Assembly: GCA_964517355.1 (NCBI GenBank)
Contig: CAZFCK010000082.1
Coordinates: 1-18,997 of the forward strand
Direction: 5' to 3'
Length of the DNA stretch: 18,997 nucleotides
From: CAZFCK01 sp964517355
GTDB taxonomy: Bacteria; Desulfobacterota; Desulfovibrionia; Desulfovibrionales; Desulfovibrionaceae
Below, piece after piece: positions 1-6,118 of this stretch. The notes beneath the pieces were generated by a model. That model saw only the letters and a list, made by a program, of their open reading frames with translations, was not told the DNA's origin and did not search any database. Positions within the stretch are counted from its first letter, which is position 1, and each line of letters begins with the position of its first letter. The translations under genes and the position numbers were made by a program.

Positions 1-50
1 CGCGGGCTTTCGCGCCCGCACGACGACCAGGGGAGGCCCCTGGACGCCGG
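1..50 (-). repeat. 50-bp dispersed repeat, copy 1 (two small hairpins)
   Basis: Bases 1-50 are the exact reverse complement of 10676-10725. The unit contains two palindromes: CCAGGGG/CCCCTGG around a 3-nt loop, and GCGGGC/GCCCGC around GCGAAA. The similarity decays just outside the 50 bp. The copy touches the window edge, so it may be longer. No gene overlaps it. I infer a dispersed intergenic element of the REP type. Confidence 0.8.
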
Positions 51-154
51 AGAAACGACCTTTTAATCATTAATTCTTAAACAAATACAAAATGTTATAG
101 CACACAGACTACTCAAAAAGTCGAGTTTTTAAATTAAAAATTTTGGAAAGGGGG

Positions 155-193
155 TTCGGGGGGAAAACCTTTTTCAAAAGGTTTCCCCCCGAA
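155..193. repeat. Long hairpin of the CCTTTT-TC-AAAAGG family
   Basis: The left arm (155-173) and right arm (176-193) pair almost fully, with one bulged base: a G6 run pairs with a C6 run, then AAAACCTTTT with AAAAGGTTT. The same core recurs at 7430, 8148, 10543 and, eroded, at 17633. Neither strand has a clear T-tract straight after the stem, so it is a structural repeat that may double as a weak terminator. Confidence 0.6.
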
Positions 194-204
194 AAAACTA
201 ATTA

Positions 205-249
205 AATAAACCAGAGCCTTGCAACTTTTTCAAAGCGTAACCGCTCTGG
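205..249 (-). terminator. Candidate intrinsic terminator of the double-cubane/ABC operon
   Basis: On the minus strand, CCAGAGC (243-249) pairs with GCTCTGG (211-217). An inner CTTT/AAAG helix sits between them, and TTTATTTAATT follows. It starts right after the TAG stop of the last gene of the operon (252-254), where a terminator is expected. Confidence 0.55.
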
Positions 250-251
250 CG

Positions 252-824
252 CTATTTTTTACTGACCATCAATTCCCTGTCCGTGACGACAACGGTGAGC
301 CCGTCCTGCTCCCACTTGAGCCCGTCATCGGTTTCTTCGCCCGGGGATTGCATCTCTCGCTCCATAATGAGGCGCACCTTGGGGGCGTTTTCCTCGCTGA
401 AGACCATGTCGAAACCGTAAAAAACCCTGTCGTTGAACCGCATAAAGATCGACAGCAGCGGAACGTCGTCGAGATGCATGTCCAGGTTGCCTTTGCCCTC
501 CATGAAAAACACGGTGGATGGCCCGCTCTCGTAGATGCCTTTCATCGCCTTATCAGTGATGCCGAGATCCGGCAGATTGTCCTTGTGCGTGCCCCAGGCC
601 ACACCGCGAAATCCGTCCGCAAAACGAGACGCGCAATGGCCTTGCGCGACGGTCGCCACGATGAACGCGGCAATGACCAGGCTCGCGACAAGCGTGTTCA
701 CCGCTGTTGCCCGGAAGAATCCACCGGAATGATCATGGGGCGCAAGAGGCCGGCTGCGCCATTCGGCTCCCTGATCGCCGTCGCCTGTGCGCCCTCTCCG
801 GAATATCGCATGGGAACGCATCAT
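252..824 (-). CDS. Small exported or membrane-anchored protein of unknown function
   Basis: This is a 190-residue protein with no family I can name. Residues 43-62 are strongly hydrophobic, followed by a polar domain beginning with FRGVAWGTH near residue 72. That suggests a membrane anchor or late signal peptide and a periplasmic domain of about 120 residues. The ATG at 822-824 is chosen because GGAGG lies 7 bases upstream and because it overlaps the stop of the substrate-binding gene as ATGA, which implies translational coupling. A GTG at 699-701 would give a cleaner signal peptide but has no good ribosome binding site. It is the last gene of the operon and is followed by a terminator-like hairpin. 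By position it may help the ABC importer or the reductase outside the membrane; this is inference only. Confidence 0.75.
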   Translation of the reverse strand: MMRSHAIFRRGRTGDGDQGAEWRSRPLAPHDHSGGFFRATAVNTLVASLVIAAFIVATVAQGHCASRFADGFRGVAWGTHKDNLPDLGITDKAMKGIYESGPSTVFFMEGKGNLDMHLDDVPLLSIFMRFNDRVFYGFDMVFSEENAPKVRLIMEREMQSPGEETDDGLKWEQDGLTVVVTDRELMVSKK

Positions 825-1813
825 TGGTATTCCTCCGGCAGGAAGGAGTAGTCGATCATGGGCTCGATATCCACGGCGTTCTCAAGGTAGCCGTATTGGA
901 CCATGATGTCCCGCTGTTCGTTCAAGTGTTGGATAGGCTCTTGAGGGGCATACTCCCGCAGAGCGCAGATCATGCAGACGCCTTCTTCGATCTTGGTGTA
1001 TTTGGGCAGGTGCTTGCGCGCTTCCGTTTCGTGATCTTTGATGAACTCGAAAGATCTCACCATGCCGGTAAGAATCTTGCGGACTATGTCTCCGTGCGTT
1101 TCGAGGTACTCATCGGGGAAATAAAGTCCCGTGAACACCCAGTTGGGAACGATATCGTGAAAAGAGGCCAAAATCCGGCTGGCGCCATGCGCTTCCAGCA
1201 TGGCAGCGAGAGGGTCTCAGACGATGAACGCGTCGATACCTCCCGATCGCAACGCGGCCTCATGCTGCATGGGGTTGTCCGGCCTTCCCCCCCACATGGG
1301 GCGGATGTCGTCCATGTCGTACCCGCCGAGGCTGGCCGCGTGCCGCAGCATGGTCTTCGAATTGATGCTGCCGCTGGTGGCGACGCGCAGCCCTTTGATA
1401 TCGTGCAGAGTCTGATACTTGCTGTCCTTGCCCACATGGATGCCGCATTTGGTGCCCTTATGGGCATGCCCCAGCCACAGCACCACTTTGATGGGAATGT
1501 CCTTTTCCGACAGCTTGCACAGGGAGGCCAGGGAAATGGTTCCGCCGGCGATGTCCCCGCGCAAGGCCGCGGCCAGGATGTTCTGCTCTCCCTTGATGTA
1601 CTCCAGTTCCACATTGACGCCCGCGTCATGGAAAAACCCCTCCTCCACGCCTACGTACAGCGGCAGGCTGTCAATGTCCCGCTCATATACGAGTTTGACC
1701 GTGGGCAGATCGGCTGCGTCCTGTCCGGATTCCGCCGCCCAGGCCATGGAAGCCACTGCCAGGAAGACTCCCATGAGGAGCAGCGTTATCCGGCGACCGT
1801 ACAACAGTTGCAT
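821..1813 (-). pseudogene. ABC transporter substrate-binding protein (NMT1/SsuA-like), interrupted by in-frame TGA
   Basis: The full frame codes for 330 residues, the normal size for periplasmic binding proteins of nitrate/sulfonate/taurine-type importers. The start at 1811-1813 has GAGG 5 bases upstream and is followed by a signal peptide (RR, then LLLMGVFLAVASMAWA). The family-like N-terminus mentions LYVGVEEGFF and a domain around residues 30-198. Codon 199 is TGA (1217-1219). The same frame then continues without damage to 821 with a well-preserved second lobe. Relatives usually read D-A-F-x-V-W-x-P at this place, so TGG to TGA is the simplest origin. It could be a nonsense mutation, a sequencing error, readthrough, or recoding. 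If translation stops, the binding protein is a useless half. The solute cannot be named from sequence. It follows the permease gene by 55 bp. Confidence 0.8.
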
Positions 1814-1843
1814 AGGAACCTCACTTGTTGAATGGTTGACCAT

Positions 1844-1860
1844 ACCCCCGTGCATGGGGT
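1844..1860 (-). other. Small intercistronic hairpin before the binding-protein gene
   Basis: ACCCC (1844-1848) can pair with GGGGT (1856-1860) in the 55-bp gap between the permease and binding-protein genes. Such hairpins often set the expression of binding proteins relative to the membrane parts. The stem is only 5 bp, so this is weak. Confidence 0.25.
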
Positions 1861-1868
1861 CCTTCAGT

Positions 1869-2726
1869 TTACGCGCCCCCCAATGATGTCTCCACATGCC
1901 AGGAAAGCACCTTGTGCTGGATGCCTCTCGCGATGCGATCCAGTGAGAATCCGATGAGCGAAAGGACCAGAATGCCCGCGAACACGCGCTCGGTGTCGAA
2001 GGTGCGCTGGGCGTCGATGACCAGGAATCCTATGCCGGAATCGCTGGACAGCATCTCCACGCCGACCAGGGACATCATGGAAATGGCCGTGGATATGCGC
2101 AGCCCCGTCATGATCATGGGCATGGCCGCGGGGATGAGCACCCTGGTCCAGAGCTGGCGGCCGTTGGCGCCGAGCGAGCGCGCCGCGTTGACCAGCTTGG
2201 AGTCCACGCCCTTGATGCCCGCGATGGTGTTCAGGGCGATGGGAAAAAAGCAGGATTTGAAGATGATCATGATCTTGGACGTATCGCCGATGCCGAACCA
2301 CAGGAAGAAGATCGGGATCAGGGCGAACGTGGACAAGGGGCGGATCAGCTCGATAAGCGGGTCCAGAAAATCCTCAACAAGCCGCGACCAGGCGATGAGC
2401 AGCCCCAGGGAGACGCCTACGACGGCTCCCAGCGAATACCCCACCAGGGCCCTGAACAGACTGATGCCCGTGTGGCCGAACAACTCGCCGGAAACGGTGA
2501 TCTCGTAGAGGGTCTGCAATACGTGCGTGGGCACGGGCAGGAACCACCTGGGCACCCATTCCATTCTGGCTATCAGCTCCCAAATCAGGAGAATAAGCAG
2601 CGGAGAAAGAACCTTGCGCCAGTTTTTGGGCAGCACGCTCTTGCCGATTTTCTGGAAAAAGCCTCCCGCGGAGCGTAGGCCCCAGATGTTTAGCCGTTGT
2701 ATCGTCTCGTTCAAACTTCCGTCCAT
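1869..2726 (-). CDS. ABC transporter permease (SsuC/TauC-like)
   Basis: This 285-residue integral membrane protein is the channel subunit of the importer. It shows several hydrophobic segments, the first near residues 40-60. It has the typical cytoplasmic EAA loop, read here as NAARSLGANG followed by RVLIPAAMP, which docks on the ATPase. The preceding stretch PLSTFALIPIFFLWFGIG is typical of the nitrate/sulfonate/taurine permease family. The ATG at 2724-2726 has GGAGG 5 bases upstream, and the gene overlaps the end of the ATPase gene by 16 bp. It presumably forms a homodimer with two copies of the ATPase. The transported solute is unknown; the neighbouring reductase suggests it is the reductase's substrate or a precursor. 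Confidence 0.93.
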   Translation of the reverse strand: MDGSLNETIQRLNIWGLRSAGGFFQKIGKSVLPKNWRKVLSPLLILLIWELIARMEWVPRWFLPVPTHVLQTLYEITVSGELFGHTGISLFRALVGYSLGAVVGVSLGLLIAWSRLVEDFLDPLIELIRPLSTFALIPIFFLWFGIGDTSKIMIIFKSCFFPIALNTIAGIKGVDSKLVNAARSLGANGRQLWTRVLIPAAMPMIMTGLRISTAISMMSLVGVEMLSSDSGIGFLVIDAQRTFDTERVFAGILVLSLIGFSLDRIARGIQHKVLSWHVETSLGGA

Positions 2727-3511
2727 ACCAACCTCCGGAGTGCCATTTCATATTCCCTGAATTGAGGCGTGGCGGTCATCTCCCGCGTCCGCGGCCGCGG
2801 CAGGTCGATGGTCACCGTGTCCTTGATCCGCCCCGGCCTCCGGCTCATGACAATGACCCTGTCGGCCAGGTATACGGCCTCCACGATGCTGTGCGTGACA
2901 AAAAGCACCGTGCACGTGGTTTCGCTCCAGATCTGCAACAGCTCGGTCTGAAGGGTTTCCCTGGTCAGCGCGTCCAGAGAGCCGAACGGCTCGTCCATGA
3001 GCAAAACGCGCGGCTCGTTGGCCAGGGCCCGGGCAATGGCCACCCGCTGCTGCATGCCGCCGGAGAGTTCGTGCGGATAGCGGTCCTCAAAACCTTCGAG
3101 TCCCACGAGCTTGATGAACCGCCGGCTACGGCCGCGCAGTTCCTTCTTGTCCACTTTTCTGAGAGAGGGGCCGAACTCCACGTTCCCCTGGACCGTTTTC
3201 CAGGGAAAGAGCAGGTATTCCTGGAAGACCACGCCGCAACGTATATCCGGCCCCACAATGGGCTCGTCCTCAAGGAGGAGCACGCCGGATGTTTTCTCCT
3301 GCAGCCCAGCGACCATCATCAGGAACGTTGATTTCCCGCACCCGGAGGGCCCCACAATGGCCACGAACTCCTTGGGCGCGACATCGATGTTCAGATCCTG
3401 GACGGCGGGGACCTCTTCTCCCTTACCTTTCTTGAAAACCTTGCAGACTCTTCGCGCGCGGATCACGGACCGGGCCGCGTCCTGGGACCGCGCGCAGTTC
3501 TCCTCCATCAT
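2711..3511 (-). CDS. ABC transporter ATP-binding protein (SsuB/TauB-like)
   Basis: This 266-residue ATPase powers the importer. All motifs are present: Walker A GPSGCGKST (residues 54-62), Q-loop Gln97, signature LSGGMQQR (149-156), Walker B VLLMDEP (169-175) and the H-loop His207 in FVTHS. The sequence matches the nitrate/sulfonate/taurine family. I chose the ATG at 3509-3511 because GAGAGGG lies 7 bases upstream and because it overlaps the stop of the reductase gene as ATGA. An upstream GTG at 3515-3517 would add two residues. The overlap links translation of the transporter directly to the reductase. This is the strongest hint that transport and reduction serve one pathway. Confidence 0.94.
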   Translation of the reverse strand: MMEENCARSQDAARSVIRARRVCKVFKKGKGEEVPAVQDLNIDVAPKEFVAIVGPSGCGKSTFLMMVAGLQEKTSGVLLLEDEPIVGPDIRCGVVFQEYLLFPWKTVQGNVEFGPSLRKVDKKELRGRSRRFIKLVGLEGFEDRYPHELSGGMQQRVAIARALANEPRVLLMDEPFGSLDALTRETLQTELLQIWSETTCTVLFVTHSIVEAVYLADRVIVMSRRPGRIKDTVTIDLPRPRTREMTATPQFREYEMALRRLVWTEV

Positions 3512-4686
3512 GCGCACACCCTCTCAGGTTTTTTCCTGGAGGCGCGGATCTGCTCCATAAAGCCTTCCACGCGGACCTTGATCTGCCCTTCGTCCTGGGA
3601 GGAGTAATCCGTGACAACGTGGAGAAAAGGCAGCTCCAGCTTTCCTTTGACAAGCTCGCGCACGCGATAGGCTTCGATCTCAAAAGGCTGGCAGAACTGC
3701 CAGGCCAGATCGATGACGCCGTCAACCTGGTATTCCCGTATCAACCGTTCCAGGTCGGTGAAGCGTGCGGTGTTGGGCGTCATACACGCGCACGTGACCC
3801 TGAGATAACGCCGGGCTATGGCTTCCAAAGGGGGCAGGGATTCATCGATCAAATCCTCGGTGCGGGTCACGCCGCCGCAACCTTCCTGGCAGACCACCAC
3901 GCCCCCGGCTTCCTCCACCAGCCGCAGCACCTTGTTGCAGCCCAGGCTGTTGCCCAGCCCTGTCCACAAGATTCTCGGCCTGTCCGCGTCGCAGGCGGCC
4001 ATGGCGCAGGCGTTGCGCGATTCCAGCTCCTCGGCGAACTGGCGCAGGGTTTCGATGTACTCCCCGTAATCGACGTAATACACAAGCTTGGTGATGAGAT
4101 TGACGAAATCCAGGCCCATGATGGGTGGGGGGCAGCTGCGCCGCGCTTCGTAGATGCGCGTCCTCAGCCGCCGCTGTTCATTGCCCATGCGGATGGCGCG
4201 GCGCAAATCCTGGTCCGTGATGCGCACGTCGAGCTGCTCCTCGATAAAGGCCTTGGCCTTGGCCACCTCGGCCATCCAGTGCTCCAGGGCCTCGGGCTCC
4301 TCCGGCTTCTGCGGCAGATCCATGACCAGAAGCGGCGTATAGCGGCCGAGCAGCTCGTACATTTTTTTGCGGCCGTCGCAGGTCGTTTCCGAAATGATGC
4401 AGTCGGCCAGAGGAAACAAGGGGCACGTTCCTGAGACGGCCCGCCCGAAGGTGGCCTTGACCTTGGGACACTGGTCCGCGGAAAGGATTTCCTCGGCCTT
4501 GGCAATGGGTTCCAGCGTCGTGCCGCACAGTCCCACGGGTATGGCGTTGGCCGCCAGAATCAATTCCGTGGGGCTGTATGAGCAGAGCGAACCAACAATC
4601 TTTCGCCCCTCGTCCTTAGCCATTTCCAGGGCCAGAGCCAGGTTGGTCCGCACGTCCTGGATGGTTTCCCGTACCTTGAAGTCCAT
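3508..4686 (-). CDS. Double-cubane-cluster type reductase / 2-hydroxyacyl-CoA dehydratase family protein
   Basis: This 392-residue protein belongs to the HgdB/BcrB-type superfamily, whose members receive high-energy electrons from an ATP-driven activator. Its single-polypeptide form resembles the double-cubane-cluster proteins. In those a single gene encodes the whole catalytic unit and an [8Fe-9S] cluster is used to reduce small molecules such as acetylene. Visible marks include GLCG (Cys54), a Cys-Pro at 73, TCPLF (Cys88), Cys96, ETTCDGRKKMYELL (Cys103), TGLGNSLGC (Cys250) and VVCQEGCGG (Cys266, Cys270). There are 16 cysteines in all. It starts at ATG 4684-4686 behind GGAGGG. Only one such subunit is present, which argues against a classical two-subunit dehydratase or benzoyl-CoA reductase. 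The natural substrate is unknown. Confidence 0.87.
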   Translation of the reverse strand: MDFKVRETIQDVRTNLALALEMAKDEGRKIVGSLCSYSPTELILAANAIPVGLCGTTLEPIAKAEEILSADQCPKVKATFGRAVSGTCPLFPLADCIISETTCDGRKKMYELLGRYTPLLVMDLPQKPEEPEALEHWMAEVAKAKAFIEEQLDVRITDQDLRRAIRMGNEQRRLRTRIYEARRSCPPPIMGLDFVNLITKLVYYVDYGEYIETLRQFAEELESRNACAMAACDADRPRILWTGLGNSLGCNKVLRLVEEAGGVVVCQEGCGGVTRTEDLIDESLPPLEAIARRYLRVTCACMTPNTARFTDLERLIREYQVDGVIDLAWQFCQPFEIEAYRVRELVKGKLELPFLHVVTDYSSQDEGQIKVRVEGFMEQIRASRKKPERVCA

Positions 4687-4717
4687 GCCTGCCCTCCACG
4701 TAGTCGTGTGAAAGTGT

Positions 4718-5488
4718 TCAGGCCATGCGGCTGCCGATCACGGCCGCTCCCAGCGCTCCGACCAACTGCGGATCGATGGCGAGGGGAGTCAGCTCCACTT
4801 CAAGGTATGCACAGATCGCCCGTGCCAAGGCGTTGTTCTTCGCGACCCCTCCCACGAACACAACCGGGGGCGCCACACCGACACGTTTTGCAAGCGCCCC
4901 CACTCGCCGTGCAAAGGACCTGTTCAACCCCGCAGCCACATTGGCCCGCGTCTCTCCCGATGCCAGCAGGGAGATGACCTCCGATTCGGCGAACACGGCG
5001 CACATGCTGTTGATCTCGCAAGGCGCGCCGGCCTCGTCCGCCAACTCGCCGAAGGCGTCGATATCCACCTCCAGCGCACGGGCCGCCACCTCGAGAAAAC
5101 GGCCGGTGCCCGCGGCGCACTTGTCGTTCATCATAAAATCGATCATGTTTCCGTCAGCATCGAGCCGGATGACCTTGCTGTCCTGACCTCCGATGTCGAT
5201 CACCGTGCGCACCGCGGGATTCAGAAAGTGCGCTCCCATGCCGTGGCAACTCAGTTCGGTCAGGGTGTGATCCGCAAACGGCATGGACACCCGGCCGTAG
5301 CCCGTGCCCACAATGCGCGCGATGTCCCGCCGCTTCCCGCCGCAACGCTCGAGCGCGCCCATGAGAACAGCCTCTCCCGCAACGCCGGGGGCCGCCCCCG
5401 TATCGCGTATCACCCCGGAAACCAGTTCGCCCTTGTCCAGAACCACGGCCTTGCTCGTGCGCGATCCTATATCGATTCCTACGAACAC
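4718..5488 (-). CDS. Activase: ATP-dependent electron-donating activator (HgdC/BcrA-like)
   Basis: This is the reductase partner of the downstream gene. It is an ASKHA-fold ATPase whose homodimer carries one [4Fe-4S] cluster and couples ATP hydrolysis to transfer of a low-potential electron. At 256 residues it has the usual length. It shows the nucleotide-binding GIDIGSRTSK (residues 4-13) and IDIGGQDSK (97-105). The two cluster ligands are Cys124 in NDKCAAGTGRFLE and Cys163 in CAVFAESEV, and FVGGVAKNNAL lies at 211-221. I chose GTG at 5486-5488 because GGAG lies 6 bases upstream and because relatives begin just before the DIGS motif; a TTG at 5528-5530 would add 14 residues. A 31-bp gap separates it from the reductase gene. 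It heads the operon and lies behind an operator-like palindrome. Confidence 0.93.
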   Translation of the reverse strand: MFVGIDIGSRTSKAVVLDKGELVSGVIRDTGAAPGVAGEAVLMGALERCGGKRRDIARIVGTGYGRVSMPFADHTLTELSCHGMGAHFLNPAVRTVIDIGGQDSKVIRLDADGNMIDFMMNDKCAAGTGRFLEVAARALEVDIDAFGELADEAGAPCEINSMCAVFAESEVISLLASGETRANVAAGLNRSFARRVGALAKRVGVAPPVVFVGGVAKNNALARAICAYLEVELTPLAIDPQLVGALGAAVIGSRMA

Positions 5489-5545
5489 CTGCAGCTCCGC
5501 AATTGCAATGTGAAAATCCCGTATGATCAACTATTTCTTGGGGCT

Positions 5546-5571
5546 ACTTGTCATTAATTTTAATGATAAGT
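5546..5571. promoter_or_regulatory. Operator-like palindrome upstream of the activase operon
   Basis: ACTTGTCATTA (5546-5556) and TAATGATAAGT (5561-5571) are inverted copies with one mismatch in 11, separated by ATTT. It lies about 60 bp upstream of the chosen activase start. A TTGACT (-35-like) on the minus strand overlaps its edge at 5569-5574. On the other side, a perfect plus-strand TATAAT lies at 5584-5589. I do not recognise the cognate regulator, and no regulator gene adjoins it. Confidence 0.5.
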
Positions 5572-5595
5572 CAAATTGATACATATAATAACCAA

Positions 5596-5738
5596 ACACA
5601 ATGTGCATTTACCACTCCAATACTGGGCAATATTCCGAGAAGTCGCTTCAGGAAGCCATGAAACCGGCGCGGCCATCCCGGAGGAAGCGGGACACCCACG
5701 CCTGACGGCTGTCGTTTTGGGAAAACAGCTTGTTTTTT
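5596..5738 (+). ncRNA. Candidate small transcript or small ORF divergent from the activase operon
   Basis: A perfect -10 (TATAAT, 5584-5589) would start RNA near 5596. A weak terminator follows: GCTGT (5708-5712) pairs with ACAGC (5725-5729) with an inner TTT/AAA, and TTGTTTTTT follows. Inside is a 34-codon ORF at 5601-5705, beginning MCIYHSNTGQYSEK and ending in a basic tail, whose stop lies 2 bases before the terminator. It lacks a ribosome binding site, and no good -35 is visible. It could be a small RNA, a leader-like peptide, or the decayed end of a lost gene. Confidence 0.3.
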
Positions 5739-6012
5739 ACGAGGGAGGGGGGAGGCGTATTGCAAAACAGGAGCGTGTCAACCTTACAACAGGCTGGACG
5801 CACCAATGCATTCGCCTCAAATAACGAAAGAGTATCTCATTGGATTTCTGAATCACTGCACAAATGAAAAGCGTGGTTTTCATTTATGCAGCGAAATACT
5901 TTGTCTTTTGAGCGCACCGTCCTGGCGCGCTTTCCAATTCCATTGAGAATTACGGTTTGTTTGAAATGAAATTGGAATAAGAAACCGGTCGTGTTTCAAG
6001 ATGACGCCACGC
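5739..6012. other. Gene-free spacer with two strong inverted repeats
   Basis: I see no credible gene here. The spacer holds a 14-bp stem with one mismatch (5857-5890, core AAATGAAAA/TTTTCATTT). It also holds a 13-bp stem with one mismatch (5932-5944 with 5965-5977, TTCCAATT/AATTGGAA cores). Immediately after comes the 106-bp three-hairpin repeat. The base composition is clearly richer in AT than the flanking genes. Confidence 0.5.
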
Positions 6013-6118
6013 TAGAGCATCTCACGCTTGAAAAGCGCTAGATGCTCTTATGCATTTCCCTGGAACAATTGGAAATTGTTTCAGGGGAGAGCCTTGTTTC
6101 AAGGCGAAAATGCGCTAG
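6013..6118 (+). repeat. 106-bp three-hairpin repeat, copy A
   Basis: This copy is identical over 106 bp to the reverse complement of 8044-8149, and its first 51 bp match 18947-18997. It has three consecutive hairpins. The first (6014-6048) is AGAGCATCT/AGATGCTCT with an inner CGCTT/AAGCG and a GAA loop. The second (6059-6085) is a 12-bp stem with one GU and a GGA loop. The third (6091-6105) is GCCTTG/CAAGGC with a TTT loop. The ends TAGAGCAT and ATGCGCTA form a near-perfect terminal inverted repeat. Its last bases supply the stop codon of the hydrolase gene. Confidence 0.9.

Noticed and set aside
1217..1219. Firm selenocysteine call at the in-frame TGA
   Set aside because: The expected residue is Trp rather than Cys, and hairpins arise easily in GC-rich genes. 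I keep it only as an open possibility.
1217..1813. Two separate genes on either side of the TGA
   Set aside because: The second piece has no ribosome binding site and is the second lobe of the same binding protein in the same frame.
707..1831. Open frame of 374 codons on the plus strand
   Set aside because: It is antisense to the binding-protein gene and shows no recognisable domain. The minus strand has a signal peptide and binding-protein features.
3508..5488. Classical benzoyl-CoA reductase or hydroxyglutaryl-CoA dehydratase operon
   Set aside because: Only one catalytic subunit and one activator are present, with no second subunit and no CoA transferase or ligase nearby.
5576..5824. 82-codon plus-strand frame in the spacer
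   Set aside because: It has no ribosome binding site, no recognisable features, and runs across the candidate terminator at 5708-5738.
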